Positions 54,943 to 64,000 of a DNA stretch of 64,000 nucleotides are shown piece after piece. Origin of the DNA: Bolinopsis microptera. Lineage: Eukaryota; Ctenophora; Tentaculata; Lobata; Bolinopsidae. The notes under the pieces are model-generated. The model saw only the letters and a list, made by a program, of their open reading frames with translations, did not search any database and was not told the origin of the DNA. Where the stretch lies: NCBI RefSeq assembly GCF_026151205.1, contig NC_087076.1:14493675-14557674 (forward strand). The letters are read 5' to 3'. Position 1 is the first letter of the stretch. Every line of letters begins with the position of its first letter. Position numbers and translations under genes: made by a program.

Positions 54943-56091
54943 TCAGACTTGTGTTCCTCTCAGATTTGTGTTCCTCGGACTTGTGTTCCTCAGACTTGTG
55001 TTCCTCAGACTTGTGTTCCTCAGACTTGTGTTCCTCAGACTTGTGTTCCTCAGACTTGTGTTCCTCAGACTTGTGTTCCTCAGACTTGTGTTCCTCAGAC
55101 TTGTGTTCCTCAGACTTGTGTTCCTCAGACTTGTGTTCCTCAGACTTGTGTTCCTCAGACTTGTGTTCCTCAGACTTGTGTTCCTCTTAGACTTGTAAAA
55201 TCTTTGTTTAACAAACTTATTGAAACTGCTGATGGATGCAAAATATATGAAAGGATTTGCAGCATAATTAAGATAAACAATATAGTAAGACCAACGGTAA
55301 AATACACTAAACCAACTGCTAGAGCTTCCATCTAGAAATCTCTTTAGTATTTGGTAAAGAAAACCATATGGTCCATGAGAAACAAAAAACAGAGCACAAA
55401 CTAAAAGTATGGTGATTGAACCCTGTTTGTGCAAAGCACCAACCTTGCTTACTAAGCATAGCAACCATACTGTTGCCACTGTTATGACTAACTGAGGAAC
55501 TATATTAAATACCATAACAATCACATTAAACATAATGTTAGGCTTCTTGTCGTAGCTTTCCCGGGAACATTGGTAGACGGCACTATGGAACTCCGTCCTG
55601 TTGTCTTTAATGGTCTCCCTGTAAATAGTAGTTCCAGCAGTGAGGCAGATCATCAGTAACCATATCAATGATGCTATTATTCGTCCATTCTTCTTTGACC
55701 GAGATAGCGATTGAAGAGGTCTCAAAATCCACATAAGTTTGCAAATGCTGAGAGCTGTCAACAGAACAATATCTGTTAAGATACATGTGTAGAACCAGGT
55801 TTTGGAGAAGATGCAGAAAAGATCGCTGTAGAGGTTGTGTTTTGTGATGATGCCAGGAAGGGTGGATGCAATGTAGAGGGTTACTCCAAGCTCGGCGATG
55901 GCTATGTTTGTGATCAGAACCACAGAGATGTCGTCCAGTTTGATGGCATTGTACTTGACTGATGCTAACAGGACAACAATGTTTCCTGTTGTGGAGAGGA
56001 TGACGATGATGGTTGACCATGTAACTAACAGAATCCATTCAAAGTAACTTGGGGGACTGTTCTTGTAAGGTATTTCAGCTAAGAGATCCAT
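54943..56091 (-). CDS. Rhodopsin-class G protein-coupled receptor with repeat tail
   Basis: An intronless 382-residue frame with seven hydrophobic segments (about residues 19-43, 55-79, 88-118, 137-158, 186-212, 222-246 and 262-285). Class A landmarks are GNIVV in helix 1, a Cys at the top of helix 3 (DLFCIF), and NPFIYF (NPxxY type) ending helix 7. The helix 3 DRY motif is replaced by ICKLMW. An N-glycosylation site NRT lies in extracellular loop 2. From about residue 302 the cytosolic tail is 13 RNTSL repeats plus three variants, encoded by the minisatellite at 54961-55185. The ligand is unknown; sequences of this kind are numerous in invertebrate orphan receptor families. Confidence 0.9.
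   Translation of the reverse strand: MDLLAEIPYKNSPPSYFEWILLVTWSTIIVILSTTGNIVVLLASVKYNAIKLDDISVVLITNIAIAELGVTLYIASTLPGIITKHNLYSDLFCIFSKTWFYTCILTDIVLLTALSICKLMWILRPLQSLSRSKKNGRIIASLIWLLMICLTAGTTIYRETIKDNRTEFHSAVYQCSRESYDKKPNIMFNVIVMVFNIVPQLVITVATVWLLCLVSKVGALHKQGSITILLVCALFFVSHGPYGFLYQILKRFLDGSSSSWFSVFYRWSYYIVYLNYAANPFIYFASISSFNKFVKQRFYKSKRNTSLRNTSLRNTSLRNTSLRNTSLRNTSLRNTSLRNTSLRNTSLRNTSLRNTSLRNTSLRNTSLRNTSPRNTNLRGTQV
54961..55185. repeat. 15-bp coding minisatellite in the GPCR tail
   Basis: Fifteen head-to-tail units of cagacttgtgttcct, nearly all identical, with a diverged sixteenth unit at 54944. The unit length keeps the reading frame for any copy number. Plus-strand frames through it (LCSSD and CVPQT repeats) are artefacts. 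Confidence 0.95.
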
Positions 56092-57712
56092 CTATGTGCC
56101 TAGATAATGTTATTAAATGTTAAGTGTCAAAACGTATCTTACCGACTAAGCATTTCTCATGTTATCCATGTCAGTTCAGGATGTTAATCATAATATCAGT
56201 TTTTTGCCTTGATGCATAAAGTTGATAACGGCCCTGATCAAAAACTAAATCTCAATGATTCGAGACACCAAAAAGAGATGTTCCTAGATAATGTTAAGAC
56301 TCCACGTAGAAAAAGCAAACTACAACTTTGAGTCGCTCATAGTGCTATCAAATATCATTCGAGAGAAAATTACAGGATTTTAGAATTTCATTTCCTCTAA
56401 CTACGGATCTTCACAAGGATACAGAATGTGGTGATGAAAGTATAAAAGGTTTTATAGATTGCGTTCTACCCGGGCTCTCTAACATTTATTAAATTAGCTA
56501 ATTAAATATGAATTATTGGCAACTGCTCTTGCCTTAATGATCCAGGTCTCTGTCTCTGTCTCTCTTATTCAAATACAGTTTCTACTTCATAACATTCAGA
56601 CTGTCGAGAGCCGTGCTACTCCCTACTAACACTACAATGTTTAAAACACACAGACTTTGAACATACGTAACCTTTTGTCCACCGAAATTGTTTTTGATCT
56701 ATATACCTCTATAGACCTTAATGACATCACAAACCTTCTATACTGTTCTGTCCACAAACGCTCCATATTTCTATACGTACTATTTATATGTGTACTACAT
56801 AATATAAACTTCTAGAAGTTCTTTTGTTAGTATTCTTGGTGATTAAGGTCAGTGCCACGGTTGAATGAGGCATTATGTATTTGTGTAAGACGGAGCGTGA
56901 CGAAGATGGACAAAATCACATACAAAACTACACTATCATGACTTATAATAGTACCTTGGCTGTTGAGTGCTTAGCCCGATAGTTCCTTTGGCAAACCTTG
57001 CGGGAAATTATTAGTTACCAGTGTTCACGACTTTTCGAGGATATAATTCCCGGAGAGAATTATAATGAAACAGTATGTGGTAGTTCGAACCGCCCGTCTA
57101 TATATATATGTATACTAGTGTAACCCGTGCCTTCGGCCGGGACTTCACTATCGCAGTTGAAATGCAAAAGTATAAACCCGCCTTTTATATTCGAAAACAC
57201 ACATTACATTTTCATAGTAAAAACGGTTCGAAAGTATGAACTTGCCAAACACACCGCAATTTAATTCTGAGTGCCCCTCATATATCTTATAATAATATTT
57301 GATAGTAATTCTTGAGGTCCACTGTCAAATTACATAATTATATCGTTAATCTGTTATGGAGGGACAGATAACGAGAGTGGGAGAGAGGGAGAGTACGAGA
57401 GACAATTTAGTATCACATTTTGGTCACAAAATTATCAATTAAATCACTTACCACCGGCCGATTTACAAAACCTTTAATCTACCTTATGAGAGTAGATAAA
57501 CTCTGTAGCTGTGATGTTGGCTTTGTTTTCTGCCATTTTGTAAAACAGAAGAATTCGTTAAAATTTTAAAGATCCTTATTAACACGTACTATGAAAAAAC
57601 AAGAGATGTAATCAATAATCACGTTGCCGAGACCAGTTATATATGAAACAGTGAGCTGGTTTTTTACAGAAACAGGCGATTAATCACAGAAATATAGGAG
57701 GAACTGTAAAAT
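56092..57712. other. GPCR upstream region, no gene seen
   Basis: No convincing frame. Near 57120 the sequence gtaacccgtgccttcggccg forms a small stem (cccg/cggg) of a type often seen at the edge of repeats. The cattcggc- and tctgtctctgtctctc-type simple repeats near 56550 are minor. Confidence 0.4.
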
Positions 57713-57765
57713 ATTACAAATATTACAAATATTACAAATATTACTAATATTACTAATATTGCGAA
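57713..57765. repeat. (attacaaat)n-type microsatellite at a LINE border
   Basis: Six or so units of attacaaat and attactaat directly precede the first recognisable LINE codons. A closely similar array lies at 63278-63336 beside the other LINE. Confidence 0.85.
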
Positions 57766-60006
57766 AACTGCAATGATGCCCGTAAAACGCGCAGAGCTGC
57801 TGAAAGACTCTGGAAGAAGCATAAAGGTATGGCTGATGCTCAAGATTATAGAGAAATCTACAGGGAAGCTTGTGTAGATACTACCTTAATCATCTCTAGA
57901 GAACGGAATCGCTATTATGAGAAACGACTTACAGATGCTAAAGGAGATCCAAAAGCTACATACAGAATTATAAATAACCTTCTGGATAAAGATCTTTCTC
58001 GGAAGTCCCCTTCTGGGCCCACGCATCAAGCAGTTGCAGAAAGTCTCAAAAACTACTTTGACGATAAAGTAAAGAAGATTTATGGGTCTATCTCAGAGGA
58101 AAACCTGTCCAGTGCTGATAGTCAATCTGAAGACAAACCTTGTGTAAAAGAGTTAGAGATGCCTAATGATACACATAGTTCTCTACCATGCTCTGCTACA
58201 GCTTTCAGAATAGTTACTCGATCAGAGGTTCTTTCCCTGATTACTAAGACGATGAATAATAAGTCGTGTGAACTCGATCCTCTTCCAACATGGCTCCTCA
58301 AGCACTGTCTCGATGAATTGCTCCCTCATATCACCCTCATAGTTAACCTATCCCTCCAAGAGGGCTATTTTCCACATGCTCTGAAGTCTGCTATAGTACG
58401 ACCAGTCCTAAAGAAAGCCTCTCTAGATGCAGACGACTTGAAAAGCTATAGACCTGTGAGTAACCTCAGTTTTATTTCCAAGGTTATAGAAAAGTGTGCC
58501 CACTCACAGTTTTCCGAGTACCTAAATAAGAACAATCTTTTCGCAGCAAATCAATCAGGTTATCGGAAAAACATGAGCTGTGAAACTGCAGTGCTCAAGG
58601 TACATAATGATATACTCCTCCAAGTTGACAAGAAGAGTCATACTGTTCTTCTTCTTCTTGACTTGTCAGCTGCATTTGATACCATCAATCACAAAAGACT
58701 TTTGAGACGACTCGAACATAGCTATGGATTTAGTGGTATTATTCTTCAATGGGTTGCAAGCTACCTGTCAAATCGATCCTTTATCGTTGGTGTTAAGGGT
58801 GAATATTCCTCTCTCTGTGACCTCGAGATTGGAGTTCCTCAGGGCTCAATTCTTGGTCCTATATTTTTCATCCTTTACACTAAACAGCTACAAGATATTG
58901 CAAGTATGCATGGTCTCCAAATCCATCTATATGCTGATGATACTCAGATATACTTCTCATTTGATCCTAAAAAAGACATAGCCATTGAATCTATGAAGAG
59001 CAAATTGAAAGAATGTTTCGAGCACATCAAATCATGGATGAGTGAGAACTACCTGAAACTCAACGACAATAAAAGTGAGATAATCGAGATCTCTACAAAC
59101 TCCAAAGCCCCAAAACAAGTTGAATTCAATCTTGACAGCATATGCTCCATTAAACCTACCAAGTCAGCAAAGAATCTGGGATTCATTTTTGACAACCATC
59201 TCAATTTAGAGGCACAGATCAACAACGTTGTCAGAGTTTGCTATGTAAATCAGCGAAATCTTGGCAGAATAGGTTCCAAACTGAGTAAGGAGCTCAAAAT
59301 CCAAATGGTACACGCTTCAATTCATTCCATTCTGGACAATGGAAATGCTACTTATGGTGCCCTTTCTGAAAGACTTCTCCAGAAACTTCAAAAAGTGCAG
59401 AATACTGCTGTGAGATTCATATTCGGACTTCACGGGAAGTTGAGACAGGAGCCCATCACACCCTATATGATTGAATTACACTTCTTACCTGTAGCAATGC
59501 GAATCAAATTCAAGATAGCGTTACTGGTTTTCAAGTGCCTAAACGATTGTGCTCCTGAATATCTAAGGACAATGGTCAAAATTAGGGACACTAGTAAACA
59601 TCATGTCAGAATGGACCATGACTTCTTCCTACTGGAACGCCCTCCTTTATCAAGGCTGAGGGCTACAGCTGGTGCTTTCTCTCACACTGCTCCTAAAATC
59701 TGGAATACACTTCCCTACTCACTACGCTCCATCTCTCGACTAGATGTTTTCAAGAAGGCTCTCAAGACCCATCTATTTCATCAAGCCTATCCTGTATGTG
59801 CGAACAGTATTTTTGGTGATTCAGTAGTCATGGACGCAGGACTTTAAGATCAATCTACAATTTATAAATTTGAATTTTTGATTAGAAAAGGGACTACTAA
59901 GGTAAATTTATCTGCACCGCTTTGTTGGCCAGTATCAACTCCATTTTTTGGACTTTGGTCGCTTATACGGCCTAAGCGGTATACAAATAAAGCGTTATTA
60001 TTATTA
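57766..60006 (+). mobile_element. 5'-truncated L2-like LINE
   Basis: The reverse transcriptase frame is open from about 57766 to the stop at 59847, followed by a short 3' region that ends in a (tta)n tail at about 59995-60006, the usual 3' end of L2/CR1 elements. No endonuclease domain is present, so the copy is 5'-truncated at the microsatellite. Confidence 0.9.
57829..59847 (+). CDS. L2-like LINE reverse transcriptase, intact frame
   Basis: 672 residues without stop or frameshift, and the frame is open further upstream (NCNDARKTRRAAERLWKKHK). Fingers: SYRPVSNLSFISKVIEK. Motif A LLLDLSAAFDTINHKRLL, motif B IGVPQGSILGPIFFILYTK, motif C YADDTQIYFS. The C-terminal part has LHFLPVAMRIKFK and APKIWNTLPYSLR, as in L2/CR1 proteins. 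It converts element RNA into DNA at the target. Intactness suggests a young insertion. Confidence 0.93.
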   Translation: MADAQDYREIYREACVDTTLIISRERNRYYEKRLTDAKGDPKATYRIINNLLDKDLSRKSPSGPTHQAVAESLKNYFDDKVKKIYGSISEENLSSADSQSEDKPCVKELEMPNDTHSSLPCSATAFRIVTRSEVLSLITKTMNNKSCELDPLPTWLLKHCLDELLPHITLIVNLSLQEGYFPHALKSAIVRPVLKKASLDADDLKSYRPVSNLSFISKVIEKCAHSQFSEYLNKNNLFAANQSGYRKNMSCETAVLKVHNDILLQVDKKSHTVLLLLDLSAAFDTINHKRLLRRLEHSYGFSGIILQWVASYLSNRSFIVGVKGEYSSLCDLEIGVPQGSILGPIFFILYTKQLQDIASMHGLQIHLYADDTQIYFSFDPKKDIAIESMKSKLKECFEHIKSWMSENYLKLNDNKSEIIEISTNSKAPKQVEFNLDSICSIKPTKSAKNLGFIFDNHLNLEAQINNVVRVCYVNQRNLGRIGSKLSKELKIQMVHASIHSILDNGNATYGALSERLLQKLQKVQNTAVRFIFGLHGKLRQEPITPYMIELHFLPVAMRIKFKIALLVFKCLNDCAPEYLRTMVKIRDTSKHHVRMDHDFFLLERPPLSRLRATAGAFSHTAPKIWNTLPYSLRSISRLDVFKKALKTHLFHQAYPVCANSIFGDSVVMDAGL

Positions 60007-60791
60007 TAAAGGGTCTCAATAAGAGGTCTCGACTGCCTAGGCGTCAGACCTTGGCAGTCGGTAGTTTTCCTCTGGCCCGGGATCAGCTGACCCTAGGGAC
60101 CAGAGGATAAAGGTGTAGAAACTATGTGTATCTACAAAACTTTCAAGGTTGTTTTTACAAGAGACAGGGCTTGCTGCGCAAGGGAAGAAAAGCGGGAGAA
60201 ACACTCACAAATTATACAAATAAATATTATAAAACATAGCAAAAAGAAATTCAAACAATCCTACACTACTACAAATGTTTATTACATACTACAATGTGAT
60301 ACATGATAATTATATGCTGTATAGACAAGAAACAGGGCTTGCAGGGCAAGAGATGGATCAAAGGGACTAGTCACAGAGTGTAATATACAGTCTTTCAGCA
60401 AGAACCCATTGCTGAATCTGGCACACAAAAGACCACAATCAATACAAAAATATACAATATTATATCAAACATCATGTTTATACAAGAATCAGGGCTTGCA
60501 GAGCAAGAGAAGAAAAATAAGAGAAAACTACCATCAACTGTATATACCGTAGTCCATCAGATAGGTAATCATTACTAATACACAAATCAGCAGGGCTAAC
60601 AACAATATAAAATCCATAATAAATACTCAATCTACCCAATATACGAGTTAAAAATTGTATAAACAAGAGACAGGGCTTGCATAGCAAGGGAAGAGAAATA
60701 AGAGGACCAGGTAAAAAGTGTTTATTAGAGTACCCAGTGAAAATTAAACTAAAAAAAAGAGTATTTACAGTGTATTATACACTCAAATATA
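60007..60791. repeat. Four spaced copies of a hairpin-forming motif
   Basis: The motif acaagagacagggcttgc, then agRgcaagRgaagaaa occurs at about 60157, 60324, 60479 and 60661, spaced 155-180 bp. The part cttgcagagcaag folds on itself. The block lies directly downstream of the minus-strand R2-type LINE stop and is probably its 3' untranslated region. Confidence 0.7.
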
Positions 60792-61454
60792 TTATATGTC
60801 TAAGACCATCCTGAGAATCCTGGCTGATCCAAGCAGAGCTGTCTTCTGGAGATTAGAGATGCTCAGATTGCAGTGGACTGCGTCGAGGTGTTTACGAAAG
60901 TTTATGGTGATAGTTCCTAATGCGCCTATCACCACAGGGACGATTGTGACCTTTCGTAAATTCCAGTTCTTCTTAATTTCTCTTTTCAGGTCTTGATATT
61001 TCAGAATCTTTTCTTGTTCTCTATCCAAGATCCGGGTATCTCCTGGGACTGCAACGTCAATGATGGTTGCTGCGTTGGTTACCCACAATATCTTGACTTG
61101 TCCGTTCTCCAGCACCTTCTCTGCCCGGTGTTCGTACCACCTTTTACTGCGTGGGAAGCCGTATTCCTTGCACAGACTCCAGTGCAATGCGGCAGCTACT
61201 TTGTCATGCCGACACTTATATTCTGTCTGTGAAAGTTTTGGGCACCCATTCAGTATGTGGTCTATTGTCTCGTAATGATTTCTGCAGAGTCTGCAGAGGG
61301 GAGAAGAGCCAGGTGTTTTGTCAATCCTGTGCTTCACGTAATTAGTCCTAAGTACTTGGTCTTGGGCTGCTATCAACAATCCTTCTGTCTCCTTCTTCAA
61401 ATCTTGTTGGGTGAGCCAGTTCCAAGAGGTTAACGGGTCTGCTGTACCCATCAT
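60792..61454 (-). pseudogene. R2-type LINE C-terminal finger and nuclease remnant
   Basis: 220 residues. CRLCRNHYETIDHILNGC is the CX2CX7HX4C finger found between polymerase and nuclease in this group. After HRAEKVLENGQVKILW the sequence jumps to VTNAATIIDVAVPGD. The PD pair and its spacer, expected before the IDVAVPGD block of PD-(D/E)XK nucleases, are missing, so the nuclease is probably dead through an internal deletion. Confidence 0.8.
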
Positions 61455-61896
61455 CTGCCTTGGGAACGAACTGTCCGTGCATCACTTTAGCAGTCCATTT
61501 CTCCTTGCGGATTTCCTCGCGTTGTGTTCGGTCAATATCTTTCTCTATCTCTTCACCCAAGAGTATCTTGTCTTTGACAAAGTAGTCCTTCAGAGCAATC
61601 AGTTCTGGGTCTCTACTTCTCACCACATAAGTGGTGAGTGCATTCTCCTCTCTCTTAACGACTTCCTCTATACTATGTAGCCCACGGCCACCCAGTTGAC
61701 GGCTGACGTATAACCGATCAACATCTCCTTGGGGGTGGTGAGCTCCATGTATCCTCATCAGTTTCCGGGTCTTGACATCTAAGGCTTTGGTCTCCCCAGC
61801 ATTCCATGAGAGAATTCCAGCTCCATATCTTATCACAGGTACAGCCCAGGTGTTAATCGCTTGTATACTATTCCTGCCATGAAGCTGGGATTTCAA
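61348..61896 (-). pseudogene. R2-type LINE thumb region, frameshifted
   Basis: 182 residues with INTWAVPVIRYGAGILSW, LMRIHGAHHPQGDVDRLY and GGRGLHSIEE, the conserved region that follows the polymerase in this LINE group. It continues the polymerase frame after one shift and leads into the finger after another. Confidence 0.8.
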
Positions 61897-63158
61897 AACC
61901 TTTTTAACTCTTCTGATATATACTCTTTTGTAACCAGTGCTTTCATCTCTTTGTGTAGTATATCATTAGCTTCTAGTATTCCGAGATACTTATAGCCGTC
62001 GTCCTCCAACTCATGGATCTGTTCACCTGTGGGTAGGGAGATGCCTTCAAAAACGGCTCTTGCTCCCTTCTTCACCTTCACCACGGCACATTTCTCTAGC
62101 CCAAATTCCATTTTTATGTCACTGCTGAACTCTGCTGTGGTATTAACCAGTGTGTGCATTTCGTCTTCACTCTCGGCATACAACTTGAGGTCGTCCATAT
62201 ATAGCCTATGCGACACTTTCGGTTGACCTCCTCTCTCCAGAGAGTATCCTATGTCATGCTTATTCAAAAGAATGGACAGGGGTATAAGACTAATGATAAA
62301 GTGGATAGGTGAGACTGAGTCTCCTTGGAATAGACCTCTAGTAATTTTAATTCTCCCAAGGGAAACTTTACCAAGCATCAGGTTAACATACGATTGTTTG
62401 AAGGAGGCTTCAAACAGGTCTATGATGCATGAAGAGATGCCACACATGGTCAAACAAGATAGAATCCAGGAGTGTGGGACGCTATCATACGCCTTCTTGT
62501 AGTCTATAAACGTCATGTTCAGGTTCCGCTTCCTTCGTTTACAGTTCTTCAGGATGAGTTTGTCTATCATTAACTGTTCTTTACATCCTCTACTCTTCTT
62601 CTTGCACCCTTTCTGCTCAGGGGGGAGGAGCTTTTGCTGGTCTAAATGGTGGTAAATGGAATCTGAGATTAGACCAGTGAACAGTTTCCACATAGCTGAT
62701 AAGCAAGTAATCGGTCTGAAATTGCCTGGGATGGGTCCTTTCGAGTGGTCCTTGATGAGCAGGTACGTGCGTCCCAATGTCATCCAGTCTGGGATATCAG
62801 CGTTGGTTAGGCAATTCATAAGTTGATCTGCAATCCTATTGTGGAGTTCTTTAAAGTGCTTTATCCAATAAGCATGCAGTCCGTCTGTACCAGGAGAGGA
62901 CCAATTAGTCATTTTCTTCACTCTTTCTGCAACCAGGGTGTTAGTTATAACAAACTGTCTCTGTTCATCTGCTGAGGCTAGTGCTGTTCTGACATCCGGT
63001 AACCATTCAGCATCACTGTTGTGTTCAACCGGCTGCTCCCATATGTTCTTCCAGAACTTCAGACAAGAATCCTTGTCAGCCTCAGGGTGGGAGATATCCT
63101 GTTCTTCAGGGTTTGTTTGAAGGTTTCTGTAGAACTGCCTCTGGTTGTTTCCAAACAA
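61893..63158 (-). CDS. R2-type LINE reverse transcriptase part
   Basis: 421 residues, open further upstream in the same frame (RFNKRCERYHQNKLFGNN). Fingers: NFRPITCLSAMWKLFTG. Motif A MTFIDYKKAYDSVPHSW, motif B TRGLFQGDSVSPIHFII, motif C LYMDDLKLYAES, with YMDD at the active site. The downstream frame is lost after YISEELKRF. Confidence 0.9.
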   Translation of the reverse strand: MFGNNQRQFYRNLQTNPEEQDISHPEADKDSCLKFWKNIWEQPVEHNSDAEWLPDVRTALASADEQRQFVITNTLVAERVKKMTNWSSPGTDGLHAYWIKHFKELHNRIADQLMNCLTNADIPDWMTLGRTYLLIKDHSKGPIPGNFRPITCLSAMWKLFTGLISDSIYHHLDQQKLLPPEQKGCKKKSRGCKEQLMIDKLILKNCKRRKRNLNMTFIDYKKAYDSVPHSWILSCLTMCGISSCIIDLFEASFKQSYVNLMLGKVSLGRIKITRGLFQGDSVSPIHFIISLIPLSILLNKHDIGYSLERGGQPKVSHRLYMDDLKLYAESEDEMHTLVNTTAEFSSDIKMEFGLEKCAVVKVKKGARAVFEGISLPTGEQIHELEDDGYKYLGILEANDILHKEMKALVTKEYISEELKRF

Positions 63159-63277
63159 CTTGTTCTGGTGGTATCGTTCGCATCTTTTATTAAATCTCTT
63201 TATCTTAGCTGCTTTTGCGCGAAGACGTTGCTTGAGCTCCTCAATGATGCATGGTATACCCTTTTTCTTCTTATTAT

Positions 63278-63336
63278 TATTATTATTATATTACTAATAT
63301 TACTAATATTACAAATATTACTAATATTACTAAGAG
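63278..63336. repeat. (att)n / (attactaat)n microsatellite
   Basis: Trinucleotide att units grade into attactaat and attacaaat units. It adjoins the 5' end of the R2-type LINE and resembles the array at 57713-57765. Confidence 0.85.
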
Positions 63337-63496
63337 AAAATACTACAATATAATCAAGGTACGATGTTGGATACCTGAGTTCTATATCTTTCGATAGCAA
63401 CTCCATCTATGTATCTGCTTAGCTTCCATCACTGATCCTGGTACTTGAGATTCCAGGTGTGGCTTTAAACAATGTTTTAATGGCCCAACACTCAGC

Positions 63497-63988
63497 TCAC
63501 TCAGTTGATGGTAGAACAGTGGGTCTTTGTGCGATGTTGTAGCAGGGACTCCACTTCTTGTTTTCTCTTGCTAACCAGATTGCATAGGAACATCTGAGAG
63601 CAACCAAAGCCGCCTCTTGGAACACTGCTTTCTTTACTCTCTTTGTAACACCAAAGTAGTTTAGTAGGGCTGGTAAGGTATGATGCCAGAAGCCTCTACA
63701 CCCAACCTCTACCGTAAAAAGCTGAGCTTTCCACCCACTGCCATGCAGCCCAGGAATAAGCTCTCTGTTGTAACGTGCTTGTTTACGTTCTACTTGGTCA
63801 CTAAAGTTACTCTCGTCACCAACTGTCAACTCTACTAATATGACCACCTTTCCTTTATCAGACCAGACTACAATATCGGGACGTTCTGCAGTTCCGTAGA
63901 TGTGCTGGGGGAACTGTGCTGGGAGGTCATCTTCGTCCCAGATAATCTGCCAATCTTGGTCTTTCTCAAAAGGGCTCTCTCTTTTCAT
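63497..63988 (-). CDS. PD-(D/E)XK-type nuclease end of another retroelement (runs off the window)
   Basis: 163 residues, open toward the window edge. HIYGTAERPDIVVWSDKGKV followed by VILVELTV gives the PD...ExT signature of restriction-like nucleases, with the downstream QVERKQARYNREL helix and VEVGCRGF block. Proteins with this ELTV-type C-terminal domain are common in invertebrate retroelements, where it follows a reverse transcriptase. Because it precedes the R2-type LINE in the same strand but in its own frame, with a stop and a microsatellite between, it is more likely the 3' end of a second element. Confidence 0.65.
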   Translation of the reverse strand: MKRESPFEKDQDWQIIWDEDDLPAQFPQHIYGTAERPDIVVWSDKGKVVILVELTVGDESNFSDQVERKQARYNRELIPGLHGSGWKAQLFTVEVGCRGFWHHTLPALLNYFGVTKRVKKAVFQEAALVALRCSYAIWLARENKKWSPCYNIAQRPTVLPSTE

Positions 63989-64000
63989 CTTCGTCTTCGG

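Larger units (their letters stand above)
60792..63270 (-). mobile_element. R2-superfamily (restriction-like endonuclease) LINE, decayed
   Basis: Three overlapping minus-strand frames (61893-63158 extended upstream to about 63270, 61348-61896 and 60792-61454) are pieces of one protein broken by frameshifts near 61895 and 61400. Order: reverse transcriptase with YMDD, thumb region, a CCHC finger, then a restriction-like endonuclease. This order without an APE domain is typical of the R2/R4/NeSL/Hero group. The 5' border meets an (att)n-rich microsatellite. Confidence 0.85.

Noticed and set aside
54936..55335. Plus-strand frames of LCSSD, CVPQT and FLRLV repeats
   Set aside because: Artefacts of the 15-bp minisatellite; the minus strand encodes the GPCR.
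57078..57100. gttcgaacc, a B-box-like word
   Set aside because: No A box or tRNA fold upstream.
1..64000. CRISPR arrays, bacterial operons, rRNA genes
   Set aside because: None of the tandem repeats has the spacing of CRISPR arrays; the genes are spliced and animal-like; no rRNA sequence was recognised.

Overview
The window is nuclear DNA from an animal. It is AT-rich, genes are split by short GT-AG introns, and the conserved genes are metazoan or eukaryotic: a trypsin-CUB-LDLa surface protease, URI1, the glycogen branching enzyme GBE1, an UNC-93-like transporter, ZNHIT6/BCD1, a rhodopsin-class GPCR and the 5' end of a CLC-6/7-type chloride transporter gene. Several genes are intronless (UNC93-like, ZNHIT6, GPCR) and GBE1 has only two exons. 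The repeats (L2/CR1-like, RTE-like and R2-type LINEs, TTAA-flanked DNA elements carrying a P2X7-C-like domain, many MITEs) would suit a marine invertebrate, perhaps a cnidarian or another non-bilaterian. The sequence alone does not settle the species.

Layout. 1-3.6 kb: a TIR element packed with copies of one motif. 3.7-9.6 kb (+): a ten-exon protease gene whose last intron holds one transposon nested in another. 9.9-15.0 kb: no secure gene, a possible first exon and an 806-bp tandem duplication. 15.3-22.3 kb (-): URI1 in seven exons, with a 5-kb intron carrying a LINE that is interrupted by a 1.4-kb palindromic element. 23.8-25.9 kb (-): GBE1. 26.9-32.7 kb: two 1,825-bp transposon copies in opposite orientation around a small island of exon-like sequence. 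34.5-35.9 kb (+): UNC93-like. 35.9-40.9 kb: MITEs and an RTE-like LINE. 40.9-43.0 kb (-): a possible three-exon gene, then ZNHIT6. 44.2-49.7 kb (-): a nearly complete CR1/L2-type LINE with PHD, esterase, endonuclease and reverse transcriptase parts. 50-54.5 kb: an inverted duplication of the 5' end of the CLC gene, GC-rich structured repeats and the CLC gene start (+). 54.9-56.1 kb (-): a GPCR whose tail is a 15-bp minisatellite. 57.7-60.0 kb (+): an L2-like LINE. 60.0-64.0 kb (-): an R2-type LINE and the end of another nuclease-bearing element.

The host genes are functionally unrelated: prefoldin-like scaffold, glycogen synthesis, snoRNP assembly, membrane transport, signalling and surface proteolysis. 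There is no operon-like logic. What stands out is the transposon structure: nested insertions whose empty sites can be rebuilt from the window itself, a long hairpin inside a transcribed intron, identical inverted DNA elements, and small hairpin-ended repeats shared between distant sites.
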